DNA of 64,000 nucleotides from Lachnospiraceae bacterium P6A3. Its GTDB lineage: Bacteria; Bacillota; Clostridia; Lachnospirales; Lachnospiraceae. The notes below the pieces were generated by a model. The model had not been told where the DNA came from. It searched no databases and worked only from the letters and a program-made list of their open reading frames with translations. Below, one piece after another: positions 24,102 through 33,261 of this stretch. The position numbers were made by a program, and so were the translations under genes. Where the stretch lies: assembly GCA_000702085.1 (NCBI GenBank), contig JNKP01000001.1, positions 744,001 to 808,000 of the forward strand, in the 5' to 3' direction. The first letter of the stretch is position 1; each line of letters starts with the position of its first letter.

Positions 24102-25829
24102 CTACATCTTAATTCTTCTGCCGGAATCAGCCAGCTTCTTAACATATTGTTCGGGTGAGATCTGCTCGAGGAAATCAAGAACCTGCTGACTTTCGGAATC
24201 TTTCTCTTCGAACTCTTCTCTGAAATCAACGACTTCTGCCAGAGTAGCTCTGATGATCTTGGTTCCGTTTTCTCGTTTATCTTCAAACTGGAAATCAATA
24301 TGCTGTCTGTTCTTATCAACCTGCTTTTTCTTGGAGAAGTGATTTATCACCATACCGATACCGGCAACAACTGCGATAAATCCGAGGAAGTGAGCACCGC
24401 CGATAAGCATCAGCAATCCGACAATAGCTATTGCACCGCCTCCCCATAGGCAGAACTGTTCGAAGCCGCCCAATACGCACTGTGATAATGCAACGGACTT
24501 TTCGGAATCAATCAGCCTATTGAAGTTTTCGATCATTTCCGTCTCATTCTCACCATCCTTGGTCTTATCATTGAATGTATCCACATTGATCTCGATGAAA
24601 TGGGGGATCTTACTTCTGTTGCTTGCTATAACATCATTGTATGCATTGGTTACCCACTCTTTGGAAAGAGCGAAGGCAAACTTCTGAGTGGATACACTTG
24701 AATGAGAAGTTTCGGGTTTCATTGCAGCATCGGTAAGGAGCTGTGTGAAATCCTTATGGGTTTCAAACGCAGTCTCCTCTACGGTCATATTCTGGCGGGC
24801 TCTGCTTTCATCGCCTTCAAAATCAACCACAAACTGCTCGAATTTCTCTTCTTTTCTCAGAGGTAATTCTTCATCATCAAAGTCGGTTACAAGGCTGTTA
24901 AGAATCTCATCGAGCTGTTCTTTTATGCTGGCGGTAGATGACTGCTGCTCAAAAATATTGATGAGGTAATCCAGCATTATTCCGTGGAGAGTTGCACCCT
25001 CCATGATATTCTGAAGAATAGGCCAAGTCTTACTGTACTTTCTCAAATATTCATATGAAGAAGTATCAACGGGTTTTCTCTTGGCTCTGATAGCATCCGA
25101 CCACTGCTTGGTCTGCTGTTCGGTAAAGCCGGGCTTTTCCTCAAGATTTGAAAGCCATTCGTTCATCTGCTTGGACACAACGCCCTCGGTGTCAGCTCCG
25201 AAAAGTCCGCTGGCAAATGCATCAAGCACAATAATAGTCTTACGATCCAGATTTTCTTCATCCTGCATCTCAAGATATCTCTGGATCCACTTCAAGCAAG
25301 CACCTTTCCTGTCCGCTCTTCTGCAGATAAGAGCAAAGAAAAGTGAAGTCTTCTCATCATTCCTCTTGATACCCTCTTTCAAAGCTCTTTCCGCAAGCTC
25401 GGGCTGATCGTTAATCCATGCCGCAAGAGCTACAAGACAGGGTGCAAGCCAGTATCCGGGAGTTGAGATCATCAGTTCCTCGGTGGCGTTACTGATTGTG
25501 TCTTTCTTTACGATTCCCAGATCGTCTGCCTGAAGAATACCGGTAGTGGTTCTTCTGACAATGTCATAATGACCGTACTTTTTCTCCAGTTCCTGTCTGA
25601 TCTTAACCAGACGAGTTTCAGCCTGATTAAGTCTGTTGGCCATTTGCTGCTGCATTACGAATGAATGGAAATCACGTGCCAGTGATCCAATCTCGTCATA
25701 CACAACTTTGACGTTGTCATTGACTGTACCGACTCTCTTGTCGATAGTGCCCAAGTCATCATGGATAACGCCGAGATTATTGGCTATCCTTGTCAGATCG
25801 GCCTGAGCGATAATTCTTTCATCAGACAT
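24102..25829 (-). CDS. Coiled-coil membrane protein, 575 aa
   Basis: The N-terminal 95 residues are heptad-like (DLTRIANNLGVIHDDLGTID), suggesting a coiled coil. A helical, TPR-like middle follows (about 120-330). Near residues 455-500 there are two adjacent hydrophobic segments (GGGAIAIVGLLMLIGG and FLGFIAVVAGIGMVI), likely a membrane hairpin. The C-terminal 75 residues are charged. The family is not recognised. AGGAGGAAT precedes the ATG. It lies 12 bases after the HerA-like gene and may anchor that motor to the membrane (inference). Confidence 0.7.
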   Translation of the reverse strand: MSDERIIAQADLTRIANNLGVIHDDLGTIDKRVGTVNDNVKVVYDEIGSLARDFHSFVMQQQMANRLNQAETRLVKIRQELEKKYGHYDIVRRTTTGILQADDLGIVKKDTISNATEELMISTPGYWLAPCLVALAAWINDQPELAERALKEGIKRNDEKTSLFFALICRRADRKGACLKWIQRYLEMQDEENLDRKTIIVLDAFASGLFGADTEGVVSKQMNEWLSNLEEKPGFTEQQTKQWSDAIRAKRKPVDTSSYEYLRKYSKTWPILQNIMEGATLHGIMLDYLINIFEQQSSTASIKEQLDEILNSLVTDFDDEELPLRKEEKFEQFVVDFEGDESRARQNMTVEETAFETHKDFTQLLTDAAMKPETSHSSVSTQKFAFALSKEWVTNAYNDVIASNRSKIPHFIEINVDTFNDKTKDGENETEMIENFNRLIDSEKSVALSQCVLGGFEQFCLWGGGAIAIVGLLMLIGGAHFLGFIAVVAGIGMVINHFSKKKQVDKNRQHIDFQFEDKRENGTKIIRATLAEVVDFREEFEEKDSESQQVLDFLEQISPEQYVKKLADSGRRIKM

Positions 25830-25840
25830 AAAGATTCCTC

Positions 25841-28516
25841 CTACTGCGTAGTTTTATTACTATATTTCAGATAGTCAGCCAGGATTTTCTGCCTCTGACC
25901 ATCATTAAGACTCTTATCTTTGCTTAAGATCATTCCGAGTATGCAGAGCTTTCTGTGAACATTGTCTTTCTTCAGTTCACTCAGCAAGCCCGATCCCAGG
26001 AATTGTTCGAGTGTACCCGGATTGTATCCGCTCTTATTAAACTTCTCGAGAACCTTACCAACCGCGATTTTTGCGTTGATAAACTCTTCGGTTTCCTCGA
26101 AATATTTACATCTGTGCTCACAAAATGAGCATCCTGCATGATGAGCATAAACCCGGTCATACCCTTCAGCAATGTCACTGACTCTCTTACGTGACTCGGC
26201 TATTACCTCATCCCTGTTCTTCTCGTAGAAAGACTGAATAAGGGGCAGCTTTACACATTTAGGTTCGTTATCGCCTTCCGCATAAACCGCCGCATATCCG
26301 CGTCTGAGCGAACTCAGATACTCAATCTGCTCTTCGTTCATGTTCATGGCTTTTCCCATGACTTCGCGGTCTTCCATGGCCACGGTTCTGTGAACGATCT
26401 TCAGGTTAGTATTCTTGATGGTATCAGGAGCAATCTTTGTGGGAATCTGATCGGCTATAATTATTCCCTGCCCGAAGGTACGTATCTCTGCCAGCATGTT
26501 ACAGAAAAACTCAACCGACTTGGCTCTTGTACTGCCACCTTCGCCGCCTTCCGAAACATTCTTAAGCAGGCGGTGCGCTTCCTCTATCATAAGAATGTGA
26601 GACAGCTTCTTGGCTCCCTTTGTCATCAGAGACTTTCTGTATTCATATAACTGAACCAACAAAATACCTATAACAAATGACTTTGTCTCGTCATCACCAA
26701 GATCTTCAAGTTCCATTACAACAGGTCTGTTTAATAATTCTTCAATAGGAACCGACTTCGGAGTATTAAGCATGGCTCCTTTTCCGCCTATCATCAGCGA
26801 ATATACTCTAGCCTGAAGTGCCGCTTTGACATTTGACTTAACTTCCTGATGATATCCCATCTCATCGATGATCACATCGATCTTGTTATACAGATCAGTC
26901 AGGGTAGGATATTCGGTAAGCCCATACCTGTTCCTGTTTTCGACAATATCCCATCCTCTGTCGCTGTATACGGCATAAACAGCCTTCTCCAGAATGTATG
27001 GCATGGGAGGATAGAGATCGAAGGCTGCTTTGAATGTTGAAAGCAGGTAATCGATATGCGTCTGAAGGGATATTCCCTTACTTGCTTCAAAGGGATTGAT
27101 CCTGTACTTCACCGATGTGCCGGAAGCTTCGGAACCCAGTGTAAAAACTATAAGATCTTCGAATCCCTTAAGATTTCTCAGTTCCCAGTACTCTCTCTTC
27201 GCAGATTCGATAACAAGAAAAGGAACCTTCTCCTGTGGATTCTCTGCGTTCCAAAGTACATTAAGCAGAGACTTCGAAGTGTTGGTCTTACCACCGCCGG
27301 TAATACCGATTATCAGAGCATGTCTGGTAAAATCATCTTTCTCGATGACATACTTATTATTTACGTGATCGTTTGAAACTCTTCCGGCCATGCATATATC
27401 GCCAATGGAAACAGGGTTCTTCACAAGTCCCTTGGTTCTGTTTGATACATCAAACTCGACATAATTATCGATGTAATATCCCGGAAATTCCTTGGTGGGA
27501 AGCTGACACAGCACGCCCAGCTGGTCACTGTTTAAAAGAGTCTGGAATTTATATACGTAAAGAGAGATGACCTGATTGATCCCATCTTCTCTCCACTGTC
27601 CGAGAGGATGCAGGTCCGGCTTTTCGATCAGATCCGCCATCATGTAGGTATTGGCAAGAACATCTTTGATTGAGTTGTATTCCAAAGTTCTGAAGGGCTC
27701 AGGTCTGGAATCATCACCCGAAAAAGTAGATTTAATAATGCTGCCCAGCTTCTTTGCATCAATGGCGTTATCGGATGCATAATATCCGTTTACTCTCCAC
27801 ATACCCCTGGAGACACCTTCTTTGATAGAGGCTTCAAGAAGTTCAAGATTCTCAAAATAATTCTTGCTGTGAAAATCCTGTCTCTGTGCCTGAAGGTTGC
27901 CCTGAGCTCCGCCGGTAATAGTCTGATTGATCAGAGAAAAGGTCTCCTGCATCTCTTCGAGAAGTCTTTCATGTCCCAGGGATACGGCTATGTTACTTAC
28001 TCCGGATGCCAGTACTACATAGGAAAAATTCTTACCCAGCATTCCGCGGCAGATATTCTCTATCTGATAATTCTTTTTATCTGCTCCGATTTTATTGGTG
28101 GGAATACCAGTAAACATTCCTCCGAAATTCCGTGCGCAGCTGCGCAGGGGATTATCATGCTCGGGCTGAATATCTATTCCGGGATAGGATGAAGCGTAAG
28201 AAGTCTGAAGACTTTCAACAAGCACCTTCAAAGTACCGACATATATGCGAATTCCGTCGGCATCTCCGAGAATCGCGTATGCGAAAGGAATACCGTGACG
28301 GACACAGCTGTTTAATATGTCTCCGGCAAGAGACGAAAAATCCATGGACTCTTCTCTCTCCCAGAAATCCGTCAGTCCCGCAATCCTGAAAAACTGCATA
28401 TTCTGGCACTCTTCATATCCGCCGGATAAGAAGTTGCCGTTAGCGATCATATCAAGTTCTTTACGGCATAGAGCGAAATTTTTCTCAGCTGAAGAATGAT
28501 CGAATCCCATACTCAC
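25841..28516 (-). CDS. HerA/FtsK-like ATPase (DUF87 type)
   Basis: This 891-aa protein has Walker A GITGGGKT (404-411), Walker B HILMIEEAHRLL (640-651) and an arginine-rich motif VHRTVAMEDRE. This is the HerA-type hexameric motor layout; the preceding 370 residues form an N-terminal domain. A CxxCxxxC cluster (Cys796, Cys799, Cys803) near the C-terminus probably binds metal or an Fe-S cluster. HerA-family motors translocate DNA or, in secretion-type systems, protein. No nuclease partner (NurA/SIR2-like) lies beside it. The start is GTG 28516 or ATG 28510; both fit the upstream AGGTGAGGG. Confidence 0.85.
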   Translation of the reverse strand: MSMGFDHSSAEKNFALCRKELDMIANGNFLSGGYEECQNMQFFRIAGLTDFWEREESMDFSSLAGDILNSCVRHGIPFAYAILGDADGIRIYVGTLKVLVESLQTSYASSYPGIDIQPEHDNPLRSCARNFGGMFTGIPTNKIGADKKNYQIENICRGMLGKNFSYVVLASGVSNIAVSLGHERLLEEMQETFSLINQTITGGAQGNLQAQRQDFHSKNYFENLELLEASIKEGVSRGMWRVNGYYASDNAIDAKKLGSIIKSTFSGDDSRPEPFRTLEYNSIKDVLANTYMMADLIEKPDLHPLGQWREDGINQVISLYVYKFQTLLNSDQLGVLCQLPTKEFPGYYIDNYVEFDVSNRTKGLVKNPVSIGDICMAGRVSNDHVNNKYVIEKDDFTRHALIIGITGGGKTNTSKSLLNVLWNAENPQEKVPFLVIESAKREYWELRNLKGFEDLIVFTLGSEASGTSVKYRINPFEASKGISLQTHIDYLLSTFKAAFDLYPPMPYILEKAVYAVYSDRGWDIVENRNRYGLTEYPTLTDLYNKIDVIIDEMGYHQEVKSNVKAALQARVYSLMIGGKGAMLNTPKSVPIEELLNRPVVMELEDLGDDETKSFVIGILLVQLYEYRKSLMTKGAKKLSHILMIEEAHRLLKNVSEGGEGGSTRAKSVEFFCNMLAEIRTFGQGIIIADQIPTKIAPDTIKNTNLKIVHRTVAMEDREVMGKAMNMNEEQIEYLSSLRRGYAAVYAEGDNEPKCVKLPLIQSFYEKNRDEVIAESRKRVSDIAEGYDRVYAHHAGCSFCEHRCKYFEETEEFINAKIAVGKVLEKFNKSGYNPGTLEQFLGSGLLSELKKDNVHRKLCILGMILSKDKSLNDGQRQKILADYLKYSNKTTQ

Positions 28517-28522
28517 TTACCC

Positions 28523-29464
28523 TCACCTAAACAGCCTTCGTATAAACGAGAAAATCGCACCTAATATGAGTAAAAAGATCTTAAAGACAAGTGACAGATG
28601 TGTCAGGCAAAGCACCAGTATCACTGACCATATGATGCCCTCAACACCGAATGTGGTAATAAAAAACGCCAAGGCTGCAAATACGGCAATGGTGATCAGC
28701 CATACGACGGCAACAGGTATTACCCTCTCCGGTCTTATGACGGTTCCGCTTGCTTTATTTACAATCTTCTTGGCGACAATATTATTATTGGTATCTCTGT
28801 GCCCGTAAACCTCTACATCATTGTTTTCCGAAACGGCTCCGGCATTTAATTTACCGTATACGATAACCTGGTCGCAGGCATTGCCCATGGCGTTAAGAGA
28901 TGTTCCCGTAAAATCGGGGAACACCTGAAACATCGTGATCTCATTATCGAGTGTGTAGGGAATACCTGTGAAAAGAGTTCTGAACAGCTTAACAAGCGCA
29001 GACTTGCGCTGATTATCAACATTGATATTCTTGGTGATTCCGGATGTGAGAGGTTCATTTGACGCAGGCTTGGCAGAACCGTTCTGTCCTTTTTTGCCCT
29101 TCTTCAGTACCTGAACACCGAAATTAGATGATGTAGAGACATTCGGAACCTGTCCGGGCTGATATACCTGAACCTGAGGATCCGAGGTCAGAGTCATGGA
29201 ATTTCCGTAAGGATCCAGATTGCTTAATTCGGATCCTCCCCCGAGAAGAATCTTTCTGTTTTTCCCTTTACCGGGCACATAAGTATCCGTGCTTCCGGCA
29301 TTACCCGTAGGGAAGCTGCTTTGAACTTCCTTGTATTCCGGTGCGGGATTATTGTAATTCTGAAAAGCGGACGCATACGGATCCTGCCCTATTGCACACA
29401 GTTCGCAAACATCTCCCTGATGTTCAACGTCGTTGGTTCCGCATATTCTGCACTTATAACTCAT
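28523..29464 (-). CDS. Zinc-ribbon membrane protein
   Basis: This 313-aa protein starts with a zinc ribbon (Cys5/8/20/23) and has a Gly/Asn/Pro/Ser-rich linker. A small beta-rich domain around residues 175-245 (VIVYGKLN ... VEVYGHRD) could be OB-like. The C-terminus has two to three transmembrane segments (about 248-310). RBS-like GAGGGG and AGGGG precede the ATG. It is 6 bases upstream of the HerA-like gene and resembles a membrane receptor or scaffold for that motor. The specific family is not recognised. Confidence 0.75.
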   Translation of the reverse strand: MSYKCRICGTNDVEHQGDVCELCAIGQDPYASAFQNYNNPAPEYKEVQSSFPTGNAGSTDTYVPGKGKNRKILLGGGSELSNLDPYGNSMTLTSDPQVQVYQPGQVPNVSTSSNFGVQVLKKGKKGQNGSAKPASNEPLTSGITKNINVDNQRKSALVKLFRTLFTGIPYTLDNEITMFQVFPDFTGTSLNAMGNACDQVIVYGKLNAGAVSENNDVEVYGHRDTNNNIVAKKIVNKASGTVIRPERVIPVAVVWLITIAVFAALAFFITTFGVEGIIWSVILVLCLTHLSLVFKIFLLILGAIFSFIRRLFR

Positions 29465-29538
29465 TCCCCTGACCCCTCGTAAAATTTGATATAAGCCTAA
29501 ACTATAAATTTATTTCTTTTCTATGCCTGCTTTATACT

Positions 29539-29937
29539 TCAATATCCAGGCATGCAACCAGCAAAGTCTTGAAAATTTCGCATCCGGTAACTATTTTCAG
29601 CCAGATATATAGCAACCCCGGCACTCTCAAATACTACGTGCCACGACATGAAGGTGATAAGAATCAAAAGCAGTAATACGTGAAAAGATGCAACAGAAAA
29701 AGCCGAACGGTCGGCATCACCTTTATCTGCACTCAAGCCGGCGCTTTCTTCAATTTTCTTACCGCACTTTGTGCAGAATTTTGAATCATTTTCTATCGGA
29801 GAATGACACTGAGAACAAATCTTAGAAACGGCATTCGAACCCATGGACAACGCATTTTGAGGATTACTGTTTTTATAAAAGAAATAAGCAATAATCCCGG
29901 CCCAAACTATTGTTAATAGAATAAGCAAAAGTCCCAA
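29539..29937 (-). CDS. Small TM - zinc ribbon - TM protein
   Basis: This 132-aa protein has a first TM segment at residues 1-20, a zinc ribbon (CSQC ... CTKC, about 41-57), a linker, then a second TM segment around residues 83-108. It starts at TTG 29937 with GAGGG 8 bases upstream. It is the first gene of the HerA/AAA operon. The zinc-ribbon-plus-membrane layout matches the other two zinc-ribbon proteins of the operon. Confidence 0.7.
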   Translation of the reverse strand: MGLLLILLTIVWAGIIAYFFYKNSNPQNALSMGSNAVSKICSQCHSPIENDSKFCTKCGKKIEESAGLSADKGDADRSAFSVASFHVLLLLILITFMSWHVVFESAGVAIYLAENSYRMRNFQDFAGCMPGY

Positions 29938-29998
29938 CTGAATGCCCTCAAACAGAAAAGTGTAACTTTAGCATGTGGAATGAAAAACTACGTTACAT

Positions 29999-30004
29999 AT
30001 TATA
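29999..30004 (-). promoter_or_regulatory. Possible -10 box of the HerA/AAA operon
   Basis: An exact TATAAT on the minus strand lies about 62 bases before the TTG start of the first operon gene. A TTGACT hexamer is nearby (30014-30019) but only 9 bases away, too close to be its -35, and no other good -35 is seen. The assignment is weak. Confidence 0.25.
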
Positions 30005-30122
30005 CACCCTCACAGTCAAAATGTGTGAAAAATCCGAGGTTGAGAGCGAATATTTATACAAAAAATAACATACTATTAGCCGGCAGAATTATGTGGAGAG
30101 AATTAACACATTATGTAAACCT

Positions 30123-30203
30123 TTATTCTCCAACCGTAACCTTCCAGAGGTCAAATCTCTCCATACCCATGAATCCCATTCCGGGGTTGGTCAAATTCTT
30201 CAT
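30123..30203 (-). other. 26-codon ORF or gene remnant
   Basis: Just after the ferredoxin-GNAT gene there is an open frame of 26 codons (MKNLTNPGMGFMGMERF ...). Its composition looks protein-like, but no ribosome site precedes it. It may be the C-terminal remnant of a decayed gene or a real microprotein. The rest of 29938-30211 shows only the AT-rich promoter region. Confidence 0.3.
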
Positions 30204-30211
30204 TTATAATC

Positions 30212-30667
30212 TTATTCTGCTAGGACTTTGCTTGCGTAGGAACAGGTAGATGTAATCTTTATGCCTTTACGCTCTCCTTCTTCAAGAATTGAATATACCA
30301 GCCTTTTGGCTATTCCTTTTCCGCCATACTCCGGATCTACTTCTGTATGATAAATGCACCACCCGGACTCCGTTTCCCGGTAATCACACTCGCCGATAAG
30401 CTTATCACCATCATAAGCTACGCTTCGACAATTCTCCGGTTCCATCCGAGTATTTATGCCATGCCGATACAATATTCCCAATGCTCCCGAAGGACATTGT
30501 TCCACAGCATGCCATATCTCCGGATTGCTCGCATTTCCAAGCTGAATCCAAGGCTTCCTATTCACATCAAAAGTCTTCGGACTGGCTTGAATACACTTTG
30601 TAGAGTGAAAGCACTTGTCGGAGTTCCAGAAGATTACTATTTCATTGTTTTCATATAGTCTGTGCAT
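30212..30667 (-). CDS. YjdI-like Fe-S domain fused to GNAT acetyltransferase
   Basis: This 151-aa protein has an N-terminal mono-cluster ferredoxin-like domain (Cys19, Cys25 and Cys58 in CFHSTKC and EQCPSG). A small YjdJ-like GNAT follows (about 75-151), with the acetyl-CoA-binding region HTEVDPEYGGKGIAKRLV. Fusions and pairs of these two families are common in Firmicutes; the acetyl acceptor is unknown. It is monocistronic and divergent from the UDP-glucose dehydrogenase gene. Its ribosome site is weak. Confidence 0.8.
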   Translation of the reverse strand: MHRLYENNEIVIFWNSDKCFHSTKCIQASPKTFDVNRKPWIQLGNASNPEIWHAVEQCPSGALGILYRHGINTRMEPENCRSVAYDGDKLIGECDYRETESGWCIYHTEVDPEYGGKGIAKRLVYSILEEGERKGIKITSTCSYASKVLAE

Positions 30668-30864
30668 AACTACAACTTACTCATTATCGTAAAATATTAT
30701 TTTACATTCAATGATCGATACTATAACCATAATTTTAAGTTGATTATTTCTCATCATGATTACCTTTTTCATTATTATACACGATTGTATACTCACTTAT
30801 ATCAATCACAATTGGTTTTTTAATGATACAGCTTGTATCTATTTGCTTGCATATAAATTAATTC

Positions 30865-30893
30865 TTGTAGTATTTTGTGATAAATTATATCAT
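30865..30893 (+). promoter_or_regulatory. Candidate promoter and dyad before UDP-glucose dehydrogenase
   Basis: TTGTAG (30865-30870) and TATCAT (30888-30893) are separated by 17 bases. A dyad TGATA-AATTA-TATCA (30879-30893) overlaps the -10. Because the gene product carries a helix-turn-helix, autoregulation through this dyad is conceivable (inference). The remainder of the 259-bp divergent spacer is AT-rich without other clear signals. Confidence 0.4.
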
Positions 30894-30926
30894 ATACCAC
30901 AAAGGAATATATATAAAGGAGACATT

Positions 30927-32432
30927 ATGACTCTCGCAAAAAAAACAAACCTCTCAATCATCTCCGAGTCGATAAAATATACCCGCAAATTCCAACACCT
31001 CACCCAAGCTGATATTGCTGAGAAATCCGGCCTTAACCGTGCCACAATCGGGCGTATAGAAAACGGAACCTTCATGCCGTCTATCGAACAGCTTCAGGAT
31101 CTTGCCGAGGCTCTTGATATTGATGTTACGACATTGTTTCAGCCTATTGATTCTAAAGGTAGTTCATCAGAAAAATCTGCACAATCAACCGAAAAACATA
31201 CAAAGCCCTATAACATCGCCGTAGCCGGCACCGGATATGTCGGTCTTTCCCTTGCTGTCCTTCTCGCACAGCATAATCATGTAACAGCGGTTGATATCAT
31301 TCCCGAAAAGGTTGATAAGATCAACAATCGTATATCCCCAATTCAGGATGACTACATAGAAAAATACCTTACCGAAAAGAAATTAGATCTTACAGCCACT
31401 TTGGATGGTGAATCTGCATACAAAAAAGCTGATTTTGTTATAATCGCAGCCCCTACCAATTACGACAGCAAGCTTAACTTCTTCGATTGCTCAGCAGTTG
31501 AAGCGGTGATTGAGCTTGTCCTCAAAGTAAACCCCAAGGCTACAATGATCATCAAGTCTACCATCCCGGTCGGATATACCAAATCCGTTCGTGAGAAATA
31601 TAAGACTGATAATATCATCTTCAGCCCCGAATTCCTGCGCGAGTCCAAGGCTCTCTATGACAACCTTTACCCTTCTAGAATAATTGTTTCCTGCGATGAA
31701 AAAACAAGAGCAAAAGCGGAAACATTCGCAAGCCTCCTTAAACAAGGAGCTATAAAAGAAGATATTGAAACCCTCTTTATGGGCTTCACTGAAGCAGAAG
31801 CAGTTAAGCTCTTTGCAAACACATACCTTGCACTCAGAGTCTCATACTTTAACGAATTGGATACATACGCAGAATCAAAAGGTCTTAATACAAAAGATAT
31901 TATCGACGGAGTATGTCTTGATCCCAGAATCGGAACGCACTACAACAATCCATCGTTCGGATATGGCGGATATTGTTTACCCAAGGATACCAAGCAGTTA
32001 TTGGCAAATTTTAAGGACGTACCTCAAAACATGATGTCTGCAATCGTGGAAAGTAACAGAACCAGAAAAGATTTTATAGCTGATCAAGTTCTGCACCTAA
32101 CAGGAACATATGAAGGCAGCAGTCAATGGGATCCCAAGAAAGAAAAAGAAACCATAATCGGAGTCTACAGACTGACTATGAAAAACAACTCCGACAACTT
32201 CAGACATTCTTCCATCCAGGGAATCATGAAGCGAATCAAAGCAAAAGGTGCTAAAGTCATCATCTATGAGCCAAGCCTCAAAACCGGCGACACATTCTTT
32301 GGCTCCGAAGTAATCAATAACTTGAAAACATTCAAGAAAAAAAGCCAGGCAATTATCGCAAATAGATACGATAATTGCCTGGATGATGTTAAAGAAAAAG
32401 TATATACAAGAGATATTTTCAAAAGGGATTAA
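30927..32432 (+). CDS. UDP-glucose 6-dehydrogenase with N-terminal XRE HTH domain
   Basis: This 501-aa protein oxidises UDP-glucose to UDP-glucuronate, a precursor for acidic surface polysaccharide. Residues 10-70 form an XRE/Cro-type helix-turn-helix ([20 protein letters not shown]). A Ser/Lys linker follows, then a full UDP-glucose/GDP-mannose dehydrogenase with GTGYVG (101-106), SPEFLRES and catalytic Cys350 in [13 protein letters not shown] 30927 was chosen for AAAGGAG 5 bases upstream; the upstream in-frame extension is AT-rich non-coding sequence. The fusion could let the enzyme or its substrate level control transcription. Its 3' end contains the terminator of the opposing cluster. Confidence 0.9.
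   Translation: MTLAKKTNLSIISESIKYTRKFQHLTQADIAEKSGLNRATIGRIENGTFMPSIEQLQDLAEALDIDVTTLFQPIDSKGSSSEKSAQSTEKHTKPYNIAVAGTGYVGLSLAVLLAQHNHVTAVDIIPEKVDKINNRISPIQDDYIEKYLTEKKLDLTATLDGESAYKKADFVIIAAPTNYDSKLNFFDCSAVEAVIELVLKVNPKATMIIKSTIPVGYTKSVREKYKTDNIIFSPEFLRESKALYDNLYPSRIIVSCDEKTRAKAETFASLLKQGAIKEDIETLFMGFTEAEAVKLFANTYLALRVSYFNELDTYAESKGLNTKDIIDGVCLDPRIGTHYNNPSFGYGGYCLPKDTKQLLANFKDVPQNMMSAIVESNRTRKDFIADQVLHLTGTYEGSSQWDPKKEKETIIGVYRLTMKNNSDNFRHSSIQGIMKRIKAKGAKVIIYEPSLKTGDTFFGSEVINNLKTFKKKSQAIIANRYDNCLDDVKEKVYTRDIFKRD
32337..32382 (-). terminator. Intrinsic terminator of the polysaccharide operon inside UDP-glucose dehydrogenase gene
   Basis: A perfect 14-bp stem (CCAGGCAATTATCG and its complement; arms 32345-32358 and 32369-32382, 10-base loop) is followed on the minus strand by C and seven T. 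It lies about 50 bases past the stop of the last minus-strand gene, within codons for the dehydrogenase C-terminus ([15 protein letters not shown] region). Both convergent genes abut at 32432/32433, so there is no intergenic space for a terminator. Confidence 0.8.
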
Positions 32433-33203
32433 TTATTTCTTTATTATATTACCGGTTCCGCCCTCAACAACTCCATCAGCTCTAGCCACAGAGAAAACCG
32501 TACCAATAAAGCATCTTACATCAAAAGCAAATGCTTTAAATCCGCCCTCCTCCATTTTCTTAACGTATTCACCATCAAGTTTTGCCTTGTCAGGTATTTC
32601 CAACTCATCGCGTCCATTTATCTGTGCCCAGCCGGTAAGTCCGGGCTTAACATCATTAGCACCATACTTATCACGCTCTGCAGTTAAGAAATCTTGATTC
32701 CACAAACCGGGTCTGGGACCAATTATTGACATGTTACCTACAAAAATATCCCAAATCTGCGGAAGTTCATCCAAGCTATGTGCTCTGATAAACTTACCAA
32801 CCTTTGTTATATACTGCTTAGGATTATCTAACATATGAGTTGGTCTGTCATGAGGAGTTGACATTTTCATCGATCTGAACTTATGAAGCTTAAAATACTT
32901 CTTATCCAACCCGATACGCTTCTGCGCAAAAAAGACAGGCCCTGGGTCGTCAATCACTATTGCCAAACCAAGTATAAAATACACAGGGGACAATATTAAA
33001 AGCCCGAAAAAACTGAGTAAGATATCTATGAACCTCTTCACTACAATTTCATAAAAACCCCTTTTGTGAACAGGATTTTCATCTCCTGCAGGCACCTCTA
33101 TAAGATGACCGCATATTCCGTCAGCATTCTGAGGCTCATCAGCGCACACCACTAATTGTACCCTTTTCCCCTCCATGGGGTTTTTATCTATTGGTTTATT
33201 CAT
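32433..33203 (-). CDS. Initiating sugar-1-phosphate transferase (PglC/WcaJ family)
   Basis: This 256-aa protein starts lipid-linked glycan assembly by transferring a sugar-1-phosphate to undecaprenyl phosphate. It has an N-terminal extension of about 50 residues, a re-entrant membrane helix (56-84), then the small catalytic core. The core has KFRSMK (108-113), SLDELPQ with the catalytic Asp-Glu (145-146) and IGPRPG (161-166). This is a monotopic PglC-type enzyme, not a multi-pass WbaP. Only a weak AGGTA precedes the ATG. It is the last gene of the long minus-strand polysaccharide cluster. Confidence 0.9.
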   Translation of the reverse strand: MNKPIDKNPMEGKRVQLVVCADEPQNADGICGHLIEVPAGDENPVHKRGFYEIVVKRFIDILLSFFGLLILSPVYFILGLAIVIDDPGPVFFAQKRIGLDKKYFKLHKFRSMKMSTPHDRPTHMLDNPKQYITKVGKFIRAHSLDELPQIWDIFVGNMSIIGPRPGLWNQDFLTAERDKYGANDVKPGLTGWAQINGRDELEIPDKAKLDGEYVKKMEEGGFKAFAFDVRCFIGTVFSVARADGVVEGGTGNIIKK

Positions 33204-33261
33204 ATCTTAATACCTACATATAGATATACCATAAGAATACACATTTCAAATCAAAGAAGCT

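Noticed and set aside
25841-28516. HerA-type nuclease-helicase defence pair
   Set aside because: No NurA-, SIR2- or other nuclease-like gene is adjacent; neighbours encode zinc-ribbon and membrane proteins.
30756-30926. 57-codon N-terminal extension of UDP-glucose dehydrogenase
   Set aside because: The extension is AT-rich spacer containing the likely promoter; ATG 30927 has AAAGGAG at ideal distance and gives a normal HTH N-terminus.
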